Notes: a model not told the origin generated them from the sequence alone. DNA of 64,000 nucleotides from Sphingobium faniae (GCA_900100475.1 FMTU01000002.1:1-64000); one strand, 5' to 3'; shown: positions 35,429-44,584, counted from the stretch's first letter. Program-made: numbers and translations.

Positions 35429-36676
35429 ATGAACACATTGACCAAGATCGAAGGCGTCCAGCCGCTGCCCGTTTCCGTTGACGACATCCTTGCGGCGCGG
35501 GTGCGCATTTCCGGCTCGATCGTTCAGACGCCCACGCTGGTCAGTCAGACGCTGTCCGACATGCTGGGTTGCAAGGTGTTCCTGAAGTTCGAAAATCTCC
35601 AGTTCACCGCCGCCTATAAGGAGCGAGGGGCGCTCAACTGCCTGCTGCAACTGGATGAGGAAGCGAAGAAGAAAGGCGTGATCGCCGCGTCCGCGGGCAA
35701 TCACGCGCAGGGTCTTGCCTATCATGGCAAGCGGCTGGGCCTGCCTGTCACCATCGTCATGCCGACCACCACGCCCACGGTAAAGATCACCCAAACGCAA
35801 GGCCATGGCGCGCGCGTCGTGCAGTTCGGCGAGAAGTTCGACGACGCCTATGCCCATGCCCGCAAGCTGGAAGTGGAGGAAGGGCTGACCTTCGTCCATC
35901 CTTTTGACGAGCCGGACATCATCGCCGGACAGGGCACCATCGCGCTCGAAATGCTGGAGCAGGCGCCGGAGATCGACACGCTGGTCATCCCCATCGGCGG
36001 CGGCGGCCTGTTTTCCGGCATGGGCACGGCGGCGCGGGCGATGAAGCCCGACATCCGCCTGATCGCGGTGCAGTCGGAACTCTATCCGTCCATGTACGAC
36101 TATATCAAGGGCGTGGATCTGGTCTGCGACGGCGATACGCTGGCCGAAGGGATCGCCGTCAAGCATCCGGGCGAACTCACCCGTCGCTTCGTCGAGCGGC
36201 TGGCGGACGATGTGCTGCTGGTGAGCGAACGCTATCTGGAAGAGGCGGTCAGCCTGCTGCTCCAGATCGAAAAGACGGTGGTGGAAGGGGCCGGGGCCGC
36301 TGGCCTCGCCGCGCTGCTCACCCATCGGGAGATATTCGCGGGCCGCAATGTCGGATTGGTGCTGACCGGCGGCAATATCGACACGCGGCTGCTCGCCAAT
36401 GTGCTGCTGCGCGATCTGGCGCGGTCGGGCCGCCTCGCGCGTCTGCGTATCCGTTTGCAGGACCGTCCGGGCGCGCTGTTCCATGTCGCCCGCATCTTCG
36501 ATCAGGAAGCGGTCAATATTCTGGAACTGTCGCACCAGCGCATCTTCACCAACCTGCCCGCCAAGGGGCTCAGCCTCGACGTGGAGTGCGAGACGCGGGA
36601 TAACGCCCATCTTCAGCGCCTGATCGCCGCCCTGCGGGAGGCCGGGTATGAAGTCGCCCCGATCGAGGTGGCGTGA
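35429..36676 (+). CDS. threonine ammonia-lyase with ACT domain
   Basis: A 415-residue PLP enzyme converting threonine to 2-oxobutanoate. The PLP Lys64 is in AAYKERGALN, the glycine loop GGGGLFSG is at about residues 190-197, and a C-terminal ACT domain begins near residue 333 (ARLRIRLQDRPGALFHVA). Length and single ACT domain fit the short-regulatory-domain form (IlvA or TdcB type); which one is not decided here. ATG at 35429 is divergent from the dehydrogenase, with about 96 bp between. Confidence 0.92.
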   Translation: MNTLTKIEGVQPLPVSVDDILAARVRISGSIVQTPTLVSQTLSDMLGCKVFLKFENLQFTAAYKERGALNCLLQLDEEAKKKGVIAASAGNHAQGLAYHGKRLGLPVTIVMPTTTPTVKITQTQGHGARVVQFGEKFDDAYAHARKLEVEEGLTFVHPFDEPDIIAGQGTIALEMLEQAPEIDTLVIPIGGGGLFSGMGTAARAMKPDIRLIAVQSELYPSMYDYIKGVDLVCDGDTLAEGIAVKHPGELTRRFVERLADDVLLVSERYLEEAVSLLLQIEKTVVEGAGAAGLAALLTHREIFAGRNVGLVLTGGNIDTRLLANVLLRDLARSGRLARLRIRLQDRPGALFHVARIFDQEAVNILELSHQRIFTNLPAKGLSLDVECETRDNAHLQRLIAALREAGYEVAPIEVA

Positions 36677-36789
36677 CGGGACGCGCTTCATCCCTTTTTC
36701 GTGGTAAATGATCTTTTCACAGGCGGTGCGGAGCGGCATAGTCTTCCCATGAATCGTCCGGCAAACAGGGTGCAGAAGGAGGAAGGAGC

Positions 36790-37608
36790 GTGAGCGCGCC
36801 GTTCCGTTTCCCCCGCTTTTTCGTGACCAATCCTTCGCCATGCCCTTATCTGCCGGGCAAGAGCGAACGGAAGGTGTTCACGGAACTGTCCGGCGAAAAC
36901 GCGTCCGAACTGAATGACGCGCTGGGACGAATCGGGTTTCGCCGCAGCCAAAATGTCGCTTACCGCCCCAGTTGCGCCGATTGTTCGGCCTGCGTGTCGG
37001 TGCGGGTGGTGGCGGAGGAATTTCAGCCGAACGCGACCCAGCGCAAATTGCTGCGGAAGAATGAGGATTTGATCGTCACGGCCTGCAAGCCATGGTCGAC
37101 GGAAGAGCAGTTCGCGCTGTTGCGGCGCTATCTTTCCGCCCGGCATCCCGGCGGCGGCATGGCCGAAATGGATGAGATGGACTTTGCCGACATGGTCGAG
37201 CAAACCCCCGTCGACAGCCATGTCATCGAATATCGCGAACCGGGCGAAGATGGACGGCCGGGCCGGCTGGTCGGCGCCTGCCTGACCGACCGGCAGGGCG
37301 ACGGGCTGTCGATGATCTACAGCTTCTTCGACACGACGCTGGAGCATCGCAAGGGGCTCGGCAACTTCATCATCATGGATCACATATTGAGCGCGGCCCG
37401 CGCGGACCTGTCTTATGTGTATCTGGGCTATTGGGTCGAAGGATCGCAGCGGATGCAATATAAGATCCGCTATCGCCCGCTGGAAAAGCTGACGCGCGCG
37501 GGCTGGGCGCGCTTCGACCCGGCCGAACAAAGCAATGCCATCCGCAGCGACATCCTGCGTGAACAATCGCCCCTGCCGGTGGAACTGGCGCGGGTATTCC
37601 GCAAATAG
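36790..37608 (+). CDS. bpt: aspartate/glutamate leucyltransferase (bacterial N-end-rule transferase)
   Basis: A 272-residue aminoacyl-tRNA protein transferase of the Ate1/Bpt family. The N-terminal Cys-rich part reads [14 protein letters not shown] and the C-terminal catalytic part [20 protein letters not shown], both conserved in the family. It adds Leu to proteins with N-terminal Asp or Glu and so feeds the ClpS/ClpAP pathway. GTG at 36790 follows GGAGGAAGGA. The 36677-36789 gap shows nothing else. Confidence 0.93.
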   Translation: MSAPFRFPRFFVTNPSPCPYLPGKSERKVFTELSGENASELNDALGRIGFRRSQNVAYRPSCADCSACVSVRVVAEEFQPNATQRKLLRKNEDLIVTACKPWSTEEQFALLRRYLSARHPGGGMAEMDEMDFADMVEQTPVDSHVIEYREPGEDGRPGRLVGACLTDRQGDGLSMIYSFFDTTLEHRKGLGNFIIMDHILSAARADLSYVYLGYWVEGSQRMQYKIRYRPLEKLTRAGWARFDPAEQSNAIRSDILREQSPLPVELARVFRK

Positions 37609-37626
37609 GATAGCGCGTCGCTTTAC

Positions 37627-37821
37627 GCTAAGGCCGATCGACATTCAGTTCTGGCGGCCTGCAAATGGCGGCTCTCCGCGCTTCCTGTGCTCACCTACTT
37701 TGAGTAGGCTGCGTTGAAACGAGGCACGTGACTCGTTTCAAGGGTCACGGAAATCCACCATTTTTGCTGGTGCTGGCCTTCGGCTCGTCACGCCATCTCC
37801 TGAATGTCGATCGGCCCTAGC
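37627..37821. repeat. MITE-like 195-bp element with 22-bp terminal inverted repeats
   Basis: The repeat ends are 37627-37648 and 37800-37821 and match in 21 of 22 positions (core GGCCGATCGACATTCAG). Inside are hairpins at 37694-37708 and 37714-37741 (10-bp stem TTGAAACGAG) and a 5-bp stem at 37756-37772. No coding frame. It sits between two convergent genes and supplies the stop codon of the leftward one. Confidence 0.75.
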
Positions 37822-38836
37822 GGGCCTTCTCGGTCACATAGCTGGTCGTTGTCGTAGTGGTCGTCGCGGGATGGACCACGATCGTCGTCACCGTGGGCGC
37901 GGGATAATAATAGCCGCCGGAGATAGTGCCCGCCCCATAGGGTGTGCCGCCGTCCGACCAGTGTGACGGGCCATGATAGGGCGGCTCAGCATAATCTGCG
38001 CCCGGTCTCCCTTCGGCCGCGCCCTCGAAGCGGCCTTCATATTCGCCGCTATAAGCCTTGCCGTCCTTGTCGCGCCAGGTGCCGGTCCAGCGGCCCTGCC
38101 ACGCATTGTCATAGGGGATGGCGTCATCAGAGGCATAGGTGACGGCATCGTCCGGCGCGCCCGGGTCATAATCCGCGCCCGCGCGCGGTGGCGGAGGTTC
38201 GTCGCGGCCGCGATCCTCGGCCTTGTCGATGGCATAGCCAGCCGCAGCCCCGGCCCCCGCGCCGATCAGCGTGTCTGCCGTGCGGTTGTCCTTGCCCCCG
38301 ATGATATGGCCCGCGACGCCGCCAACGACGGCTCCCGCGACTGCGCCGCCGACGCCATTGTCCCGGCGCGGCGAGCGATCATCGTCCGTATAGCCGCCTT
38401 CATAACGCCCCCAGTCGATGTCGCCGCGCCGATCGTAAACCCGGCCGAAGCGGTCGGTCATCACCGCATCGTCATAATAGCGGGACCAGCCATAGCCGGA
38501 AGCCGGGGCGGGCAATCCATATGCGCCGTAATTGCTGATATAATAAGCCGGATTGATCCAGTAGCGCGGCAGGATATAGCCATGGACGGGACGGCGATAG
38601 GCCGCCCAGCCGCCGGGCGCCCGCCAGCCTGCATGCCAGCGCCCGCCATGGCGCGGACCCCAGCGGTGGTCGCTATTCCATCGCTGGCCGGAACGAACGC
38701 CGGAATAGCTTTTCCCCATGGCCGGCAGGGATGCGCCGGTCGCGCTCCCGGTCTTGCCCGATGCCAAGGCGGGCGCGCTCATGCCGCCCAACAGGATCGC
38801 GCCGAGGATAAGGATGCTCCGGTTCCGCATGTCCAT
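37817..38836 (-). CDS. RcnB-like periplasmic protein with glycine-zipper segment
   Basis: A 339-residue exported protein. Signal peptide: ILGAILLGGMSAPALA. An RcnB-like block follows (GYILPRYWINPAYYISNY and RYYDDAVMTDRFGRVYD), then a glycine zipper (GVGGAVAGAVVGGVAGHIIG), as in 17-kDa surface antigens, and a Tyr/Pro/Thr-rich C-terminus with TTTTTTSYVTEKAR. RcnB proteins relate to nickel/cobalt tolerance; here the role is unknown. The stop lies inside a repeat end, so the C-terminus may have been altered by insertion. Confidence 0.75.
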   Translation of the reverse strand: MDMRNRSILILGAILLGGMSAPALASGKTGSATGASLPAMGKSYSGVRSGQRWNSDHRWGPRHGGRWHAGWRAPGGWAAYRRPVHGYILPRYWINPAYYISNYGAYGLPAPASGYGWSRYYDDAVMTDRFGRVYDRRGDIDWGRYEGGYTDDDRSPRRDNGVGGAVAGAVVGGVAGHIIGGKDNRTADTLIGAGAGAAAGYAIDKAEDRGRDEPPPPRAGADYDPGAPDDAVTYASDDAIPYDNAWQGRWTGTWRDKDGKAYSGEYEGRFEGAAEGRPGADYAEPPYHGPSHWSDGGTPYGAGTISGGYYYPAPTVTTIVVHPATTTTTTTSYVTEKAR

Positions 38837-38982
38837 ACTCCCTGTTTGTCCAGCGGACGCAAGGGGTCGCCCGCCACTTTGTTAACAGGCGGTTTAGCAT
38901 GGTGATCCACACGTTTCCAAGGGTTTGGGAGCGCTGACCTGTCCCGAAACGGGGCAGGGATGAATGGGCCTGTCCAAGGATT

Positions 38983-39468
38983 TCAGTCAAGGCGCGGGGC
39001 GATCCGCGCGACCAGCGCCTCCAGCCCCGCCGCGTCCGCTTCGTCGAACCGGCCGACCAGCGGACTATCCAGATCGAGCACCCCGATCAGCCGGTCCCGG
39101 TGCACGATGGGCACCACGATTTCAGAGGCGCTGGCGGCGTCGCAGGCGATATGGCCGGGAAAGGCATGGACATCCTCCACCAACTGCGTCCGCCGCGTCT
39201 GCGCCGCCGTGCCGCAAACGCCCTTGCCCAACGGGATGCGGATGCAGGCGGTTCTGCCCTGAAACGGACCCAGCACCAGTTCCTCATCCTCCATGCGATA
39301 GAATCCCGCCCAGTTGAGATCGGGCAGGAACTGCCAGATCAGCGCCGAGACATTCGCCATATTGGCGATGGCGTCCGCCTCTCCGTCGGTCAGGGCATCG
39401 GCGGCGGCGATCAGGTCCGCATAGAGGGTCGGCTTGTCGGCGTTGGGGGCGGGCGTGAAATCGAACAT
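38983..39468 (-). CDS. msrC: free methionine-(R)-sulfoxide reductase (GAF domain)
   Basis: A 161-residue GAF-domain enzyme that reduces free methionine-R-sulfoxide. The three cysteines of the family are present: Cys75 in TACIRIPLGKG, Cys85 in GVCGTAA and Cys109 in GHIACDAASASEI. Length and motifs match E. coli YebR closely. The start MFDFTPAP at 39468 is preferred; ATGs at 39477 and 39504 are open. No clean ribosome site decides it. Confidence 0.93.
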   Translation of the reverse strand: MFDFTPAPNADKPTLYADLIAAADALTDGEADAIANMANVSALIWQFLPDLNWAGFYRMEDEELVLGPFQGRTACIRIPLGKGVCGTAAQTRRTQLVEDVHAFPGHIACDAASASEIVVPIVHRDRLIGVLDLDSPLVGRFDEADAAGLEALVARIAPRLD

Positions 39469-39528
39469 GGCGGCCATATAGGAGATGGCCGGACGAACCG
39501 CCACCGCATGAGCGGCCCGCCCGCCGGA

Positions 39529-39951
39529 TCAGTCCACCGGCTTGCGGCGCAGGCTCTTGATCGTCCCGCGCTTCGATTTTCCGTCCATGCGCCGCGTTTT
39601 CGATGCCTTGGAGGGCTTGGTGGGCTTGCGATTCTTGGGCACGATGGTGGCCTGGCGGATCAGGTCGATCAGCCGCGCCGTCACTTCCTGCCGGTTGAGG
39701 AGTTGCGAGCGCGATCCTTCCGACCGCAGGATCAGGATGCCGTCCGCCGTCAGCCGCCGCCCGGCGATCGCGGCCAGCCGATGTTTGACCGCTTCGGGAA
39801 GGGATGGGCTGTTGGCGACGTCGAAACGCAACTGCACGGCGCTGTCCGTCGTGTTGACATGCTGGCCGCCCGCGCCCGTCGCGCGGACGAACGTTTCGGA
39901 AATCTCATCGCTGTCGATGGCAATGGACCGGGTGATCGGGATGGCGGGCAT
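39529..39951 (-). CDS. arfB: alternative ribosome-rescue factor B
   Basis: A 140-residue release-factor-like hydrolase that frees stalled ribosomes. The GGQ motif is at residues 28-30 (ATGAGGQHVNT). The C-terminal tail is highly basic (KNRKPTKPSKASKTRRMDGK), as needed to enter the empty mRNA channel. Start at 39951; the longer frame to 40014 runs into a terminator. It lies between fRMsr and a terminator and probably has its own promoter. Confidence 0.92.
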   Translation of the reverse strand: MPAIPITRSIAIDSDEISETFVRATGAGGQHVNTTDSAVQLRFDVANSPSLPEAVKHRLAAIAGRRLTADGILILRSEGSRSQLLNRQEVTARLIDLIRQATIVPKNRKPTKPSKASKTRRMDGKSKRGTIKSLRRKPVD

Positions 39952-39992
39952 GGCCGCGATGTAGCGCAAAGCAGGCCGATGCAAAAGGAGCG

Positions 39993-40039
39993 GAAAAAAA
40001 TGACCCGGCAGCAAGGGGGAGGGGAAGGCTGCCGGGTCA
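39993..40039 (-). terminator. Rho-independent terminator of the pseudouridine synthase gene
   Basis: A perfect 12-bp stem, TGACCCGGCAGC at 40001-40012 with its complement at 40028-40039, has a 15-nt loop. Read leftward it is followed by seven T (39994-40000). It separates the synthase from arfB. Confidence 0.85.
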
Positions 40040-40117
40040 ATATGCCCTCATGGGGCGTACCAGACTGATATAGCCCGCCTCCTCTTCGTTTCAATAAGAA
40101 ACCGAAAAATTTTGCAC

Positions 40118-40792
40118 TTATGCGCCTTCGCCCGGATCATCCATGCCAAAGCCCGCCGCCGCGAAGGTGTCGGGCAAGGGGGCAATGGCTTCGACAGGGG
40201 GCTTGCCGTTTCGCGGAATGCTCAGGAACTGGCTATGGAGCAGCATCGGCTCCCCGGGCTTGCCATAGACCGGATCGCCGACGATCGCCGCGCCCAGTCC
40301 CTGCAATGCGTGGACGCGGATCTGGTGCGTGCGGCCGGTGCGCGGGGTGAAGACGATCAGCGCGCGACCATCCTCTGCCGCGATCCTGCGCCAATGGGTG
40401 ACGGCGCTCTTGCCGGAGGGACTGGCCACCATGCGCCAGCCCTTTTCCGCGCTGCTGACTTTCTTCAGAGGCAGGTCGATGACGCCGCTTTCTTCCGCAG
40501 GCACGCCTTCGACCACCGCGACATAACGCTTGGTCACGGTTCCCGCCTCGAACGCGGCGGCGAAGCGTTTATGCGCCTTGGGATTGCGGGCGAGCAGCAG
40601 GCATCCGCTGGTGTCCCGGTCCAGCCGGTGCACCGCCAGCGGCCAGCGCTGAAAGCCGAAGGTCAGCGAGGAGAGGTAATTTTCCAGGCTCAGCGATCCG
40701 TCGCGGGGCGCATCGACGGGCAGCCCGGCGGGCTTGTTCAGGATGATGGCTTCGCCGTCGATGAAGAGGACTTTGTCGTTGAGCAGGGACAA
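40118..40792 (-). CDS. RluA-family RNA pseudouridine synthase
   Basis: A 224-residue synthase. Catalytic Asp58 is in HRLDRDTSGCLL, the RluA signature. No S4 domain at the N-terminus, so it belongs to the short RluA/TruC group. RNA target unknown (rRNA or tRNA). RTGRTHQIRVHAL near residue 153 is the family's second conserved block. A clear terminator follows the gene. Confidence 0.92.
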   Translation of the reverse strand: MSLLNDKVLFIDGEAIILNKPAGLPVDAPRDGSLSLENYLSSLTFGFQRWPLAVHRLDRDTSGCLLLARNPKAHKRFAAAFEAGTVTKRYVAVVEGVPAEESGVIDLPLKKVSSAEKGWRMVASPSGKSAVTHWRRIAAEDGRALIVFTPRTGRTHQIRVHALQGLGAAIVGDPVYGKPGEPMLLHSQFLSIPRNGKPPVEAIAPLPDTFAAAGFGMDDPGEGA

Positions 40793-40883
40793 GATAGTGA
40801 TCCGATCGGAAACTATGGCATGGGCAGGGTCGGGCCTTCCTACAGGGGGTGGAGTCGATGAACAACCGCGCTATGTCCACGGC

Positions 40884-41819
40884 ATGAAGGGTAAACGTCT
40901 CGAATGGGTCGATGTGGCGCGGGGCATCGGCATCATTGCGGTTGTCGCCGCGCATGTCTGGACGCGCGGGCCGGTGCGCGACGCGCTTTACAGTTTCCAC
41001 ATGCCGCTCTTCTTCCTGTTGTCGGGCGCTCTCACCCGGCCTCAACCGGCCGCGCGCTTCGCATGGCGGCAGGTGACGGGGCAGATGCGGCCCTATTTCG
41101 CCTTCCTTATCCTCCTGATCCTCGCCGATCAGATCATCGAGCCGCTGAAGAGCAACCGGCCTATCTTCACCCATTGGCCCCATGACCTGATCCCGATCCT
41201 GCTGGGCGGCACATGGCTGCGCGGCCCCTATACGATCTTCTGGTTCGTGCCTTGCTTGATGGCCGGGCGCATCCTCTTCAATGCGCTGCTCAGCCGATGG
41301 CCGGAGCCTCGCGAGGGACGCTGGGCGATGGTGGCGGGCGGGAGCCTGCTGGCGGCTTATGGATTGGGATGGGCGACCGATATTTCACCGCTGGGCCTGC
41401 TCACCGTGCCGATGGCTTTCTTCCTGCTATGGGCGGGGGCTGCGTGGCAGCGGACCCGGTGGCGGCCATGGATGGCCGTGCCGCTGCTGATATTCGCCAT
41501 GGGCGGGCTTGGCGGACTTTTTCCCACGCTCAACATGAAGGCGGGCGATTATGGCTGGCCGCTGCTGTCGATCCTGTCGGCCATTGCGACTTCCATCCTG
41601 ATCTTCCGCCTGTCGCCAGCCGTGCCCCGGCTGTTCGCACGGCCCCTGATCGGGCTGGGTCAGGCGTCGCTGGTCATCATGTATCTGCATGTGGCGTTCA
41701 TCCACTATCTGACGCCCTATCTGAGCAAGCCATGGCTGTTCGCCATCGCCCTGCTGGTTCCCTACATCCTCTGGCGTCTCATCCGTCGCAGTCCCTGGGC
41801 GCACCGCCTCTTCCTCTGA
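40884..41819 (+). CDS. acyltransferase-3 family membrane protein
   Basis: A 311-residue integral-membrane acyltransferase with about 10 hydrophobic segments. The N-terminal motif is RLEWVDVARGIGIIAVVAAHVW, shortened here to its key residues: the conserved His lies in AAHVW. FHMPLFFLLSG is the next family block. Such enzymes acetylate sugars or lipids. Start at 40884, divergent from the pseudouridine synthase, with the upstream extension discarded. Confidence 0.85.
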   Translation: MKGKRLEWVDVARGIGIIAVVAAHVWTRGPVRDALYSFHMPLFFLLSGALTRPQPAARFAWRQVTGQMRPYFAFLILLILADQIIEPLKSNRPIFTHWPHDLIPILLGGTWLRGPYTIFWFVPCLMAGRILFNALLSRWPEPREGRWAMVAGGSLLAAYGLGWATDISPLGLLTVPMAFFLLWAGAAWQRTRWRPWMAVPLLIFAMGGLGGLFPTLNMKAGDYGWPLLSILSAIATSILIFRLSPAVPRLFARPLIGLGQASLVIMYLHVAFIHYLTPYLSKPWLFAIALLVPYILWRLIRRSPWAHRLFL

Positions 41820-41853
41820 CCTTGTGCCTTGCCGGAAAAGAGGGCGAGAAAGG

Positions 41854-41893
41854 AAAAAGGCCCGGCGTGCACTTCCGCGCGCCGGGCCTTTTC
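41854..41893. terminator. bidirectional terminator
   Basis: A perfect 13-bp stem at 41855-41867 and 41880-41892 (GGCCCGGCG core) has A and T runs at its ends, so it works for the rightward acyltransferase and the leftward wrbA. Confidence 0.85.
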
Positions 41894-41946
41894 CGCAAAG
41901 CCGATAGTGCGACCCAAAGGCTTTGCCATTCCAACAGGATGCCGCC

Positions 41947-42546
41947 TCAGCCGTGCAGCTTGATCGCCGTTTCCGCAACCCGGCGGCCCTGATAGCGCGC
42001 CCCGGCCAGTTCTTCCTCGCCCGGCTGACGGCTGCCGTCGCCGTCTGCGATGGTGGTCGCGCCATAGGGCGCGCCGCCGCGCACCTTGTCGACGCCCATC
42101 TGCGCGGTAAAGCCATAGTCCAGCCCCACGATCACCATGCCGAAATGCAGCAGGTTGGTAATGATCGAAAAGAGCGTGGTTTCCTGCCCGCCATGCTGGC
42201 TGGCGGTCGAGGTGAAGGCGCCGCCGACCTTGCCGTTCAGCGCGCCCTGCGCCCATAATCCGCCCGCCTGATCGAGGAAGGCCGCCATCTGGCTCGACAT
42301 CCGGCCAAAGCGGGTGCCGGTGCCGACGATGATCGCATCATAACCCGCAAGGTCCGCGACGGTGGCGACGGACGCGTCCTGATCCAGCTTGAAATGAGCG
42401 TTTTGCGCGATTTCCAGCGGCACGGTTTCGGGCACGCGCTTGATGTCGACCTGCGCGCCCGCGCTCGCCGCGCCTTCCGCGATGGCCTTCGCCATCGTCT
42501 CGATATGACCGTAGGAAGAATAATAGAGAACCAGAACCTTAGCCAT
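41947..42546 (-). CDS. wrbA: NAD(P)H:quinone oxidoreductase WrbA
   Basis: A 199-residue flavodoxin-like enzyme that reduces quinones by two electrons. The FMN phosphate loop is [33 protein letters not shown] and [14 protein letters not shown] are family blocks. Start at 42546, after GGAG. It follows the pirin gene by 103 bp in the same direction, so the two may share a promoter under the divergent LysR regulator. Confidence 0.95.
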   Translation of the reverse strand: MAKVLVLYYSSYGHIETMAKAIAEGAASAGAQVDIKRVPETVPLEIAQNAHFKLDQDASVATVADLAGYDAIIVGTGTRFGRMSSQMAAFLDQAGGLWAQGALNGKVGGAFTSTASQHGGQETTLFSIITNLLHFGMVIVGLDYGFTAQMGVDKVRGGAPYGATTIADGDGSRQPGEEELAGARYQGRRVAETAIKLHG

Positions 42547-42649
42547 ATGACTGCTCCTTTGATGGGGATGAAGAAGGGAAAAGTCGGCCGCCCGCGCTAG
42601 GGAGGGGGAAGGTGCGCAGGCGGCCTTTCGGCCCGTGGAAGGGCGGGCC

Positions 42650-43369
42650 TTATTCGCTGTCGACGAGGACGATTTCGCTGTCCTCGATCGCCTTGATGGT
42701 GATCGGCTGGCCAGGGATGATCGCGGCGCCGTCCCGCGCCTTGAAGACTTCGCCATCAATCTCGATCCGCCCGGTGGCGGGGACGAGATAGAGGCGCCGT
42801 CCGGGCGCGCTTTCATAAGTCACGCTGTCCCCGGCTTTCACCGTCCCGCCCAGCAGGCGGGCGTCGGCCCGGATGCGGAGCGCTTTGGCATCGTCCTCAT
42901 AACCACTGGCCAGCACCGCCAGCTTGCCGGAACGGTCGCCCTTGGGAAAAGGCTTCGTCCCCCAGCTTGGGGAACCGCCCCGCGCCCGCGGGATGACCCA
43001 GATCTGGAAGAGTGTGGTCGTCTCATCCTCCAGATTATATTCGGCGTGGCGGATGCCGGTGCCCGCGCTCATCACCTGGACGTCGCCCGCCACCGTGCGG
43101 CCCTGGTTGCCCAGGCTGTCCTGATGCGTGATCGCGCCCTTGCGGACATAGGTGATGATTTCCATGTCAGCGTGCGGGTGCGGCGGGAAGCCCGACCGCG
43201 CGGCGATTTCATCGTCGTTCCACACGCGGATCGCGCCCCAGTGCATCCGGGCGGGATCATGGTAATCCGCGAAGGAAAAATGATGCCGCGCGTTCAGCCA
43301 GCCATGGTCGGCATGGCCGAGCGATTCAAACGGCCGCCGCTCGATGCGGTTCGCAATGTTCGTGCTCAT
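42650..43369 (-). CDS. pirin family protein (YhhW-like quercetinase type)
   Basis: A 239-residue bicupin. The metal-binding region is [15 protein letters not shown] and the second part [12 protein letters not shown]. The bacterial YhhW type has quercetin 2,3-dioxygenase activity. ATG at 43369 is chosen because the 43384 ATG would add an unconserved MKGKH. Divergent from the LysR regulator and upstream of wrbA. Confidence 0.92.
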   Translation of the reverse strand: MSTNIANRIERRPFESLGHADHGWLNARHHFSFADYHDPARMHWGAIRVWNDDEIAARSGFPPHPHADMEIITYVRKGAITHQDSLGNQGRTVAGDVQVMSAGTGIRHAEYNLEDETTTLFQIWVIPRARGGSPSWGTKPFPKGDRSGKLAVLASGYEDDAKALRIRADARLLGGTVKAGDSVTYESAPGRRLYLVPATGRIEIDGEVFKARDGAAIIPGQPITIKAIEDSEIVLVDSE

Positions 43370-43439
43370 ATGCTTGCCTTTCAACTGTCGCGCCGGAGGT
43401 GGTTTCCGGCTTGCTTTCCGACAATCTAGCGATCAGGAT

Positions 43440-43467
43440 CGTTTCTTTAACAGGCAACATTGAAACG
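43440..43467. promoter_or_regulatory. candidate LysR binding inverted repeat
   Basis: CGTTTC at 43440-43445 and GAAACG at 43462-43467 form an inverted repeat 16 bp apart, in the divergent gap between pirin and the LysR-type gene. LysR proteins often bind such split repeats upstream of target and self. Confidence 0.45.
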
Positions 43468-43480
43468 GATTGTTTCCCTT

Positions 43481-44374
43481 ATGCGTCTCCCCGATTTCGA
43501 AGCCTGGGCCATGTTCGCCGCCGTGGTGGAGCATCGCAGCTTCACCGACGCGGCCAGAGCGCTCAGCGTTTCCAAGGCCACCGTCTCCAAGGCGGTGACG
43601 CGGCTGGAGCAGCATCTGGACACCAGCCTGTTCAACCGCACCAGCCGCCGCCTGTCGCTGACGGAAAGCGGCAAGCGGCTCGCCGCCCATGCCGAACGCA
43701 TCCTGTCCGAGGGGGTCGCGGCGGAAGAGGCGGCGCGCGATGAAACGGCGGAGCTTTCCGGCACGGTACGCCTGGGCGCCCCCATGACCTTCGGGCTGCT
43801 CAGGATCGCGCCGCTGATCGCGCAATTCTGTCAGGAATATCCGCTGGTGGATGTGGACCTGCATCTGTCCGATGGGCGCATCGACCTTGTCGAAACGGGG
43901 CTGGACGCGACTATCCGCATCGCCGACATGCCCGATAGCACGCTGCGCGCGCGCAAGCTGGCGGACGTGACGCTGCATATGGTCGCGTCGCCCGCCTATC
44001 TGGCCCAACGGGGAAGGCCGGCCCATCCATCCGACCTCAGCGGCCATGACTGCCTGTGCTATTCCAACGCCCCGCCTCCTGACGTCTGGCGCTTTTCGGG
44101 ACCGGGGCAGCAGAGTGTCGTGGTGCAGGTCCATGCCCGCATCACCGTCAACAGCGGCGAGGCGATGTTGCCCGCGCTGCGGAACGGCATCGGCATCGCC
44201 CGTCTTCCCGATTTCATCGTCAATGACGCGCTGGCGGCAGGCGATCTGGAAGAGATCCTGCCCGATTGGAGACCGCCTGCGATGGGCCTTCATCTGGTCA
44301 CGCCGCCATCGCGGCTGCGGCCCGCGCGGGTCGAGGCGCTGCTCGATTTCCTGTCGCGTCATCATGGCTGCTGA
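43481..44374 (+). CDS. LysR-family transcriptional regulator
   Basis: A 297-residue regulator. N-terminal wHTH: DAARALSVSKATVSKAVTRL. C-terminal substrate-binding domain from about residue 90. It is of the CrgA/DmlR-like LysR subgroup. A TTG at 43460 is also open, but the ATG at 43481 (MRLPDFEAW) matches the family. It is divergent from pirin and wrbA and probably regulates them in response to quinones or electrophiles (inference from context). Confidence 0.92.
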   Translation: MRLPDFEAWAMFAAVVEHRSFTDAARALSVSKATVSKAVTRLEQHLDTSLFNRTSRRLSLTESGKRLAAHAERILSEGVAAEEAARDETAELSGTVRLGAPMTFGLLRIAPLIAQFCQEYPLVDVDLHLSDGRIDLVETGLDATIRIADMPDSTLRARKLADVTLHMVASPAYLAQRGRPAHPSDLSGHDCLCYSNAPPPDVWRFSGPGQQSVVVQVHARITVNSGEAMLPALRNGIGIARLPDFIVNDALAAGDLEEILPDWRPPAMGLHLVTPPSRLRPARVEALLDFLSRHHGC

Positions 44375-44402
44375 CATGTCGTGTCGCAGGTGAATCCAGC
44401 TT

Positions 44403-44495
44403 GATTCCGGGCCGACCGTTATGGCCCTCAACCCTTTGTAAAATGATTCATTTTACCGCGACTCGTGGATTCCTGCGGGTTAGCGAAAAATTAAC
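44403..44495 (+). promoter_or_regulatory. ctrA upstream region: four GANTC sites and a CtrA-like box
   Basis: GANTC sites occur at 44403, 44445, 44460 and 44468, four in 70 bp. TTAG-N7-TTAAC at 44480-44495 resembles the CtrA full-site consensus TTAA-N7-TTAA. In Caulobacter, ctrA is controlled by CcrM methylation of GANTC and by CtrA itself, so this region is the likely cell-cycle promoter. Confidence 0.6.
44438..44456. promoter_or_regulatory. 19-bp perfect palindrome upstream of ctrA
   Basis: GTAAAATGA and TCATTTTAC flank a single T. It overlaps the GATTC site at 44445. It could be an operator for an unidentified regulator. Confidence 0.5.
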
Positions 44496-44584
44496 CTTTG
44501 TCCTTCAGAAGATTTTTAGTTAATGAATTACAGCAGATGCCGTTCTGGTGAGGTGAACGGACCTGTTACCAAAAGGGGCTTCAC

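Noticed and set aside
38880..38900. TTAA-like CtrA site upstream of the RcnB-like gene
   Set aside because: The second half reads TTTA or needs an eight-base gap, so it does not fit the consensus spacing.
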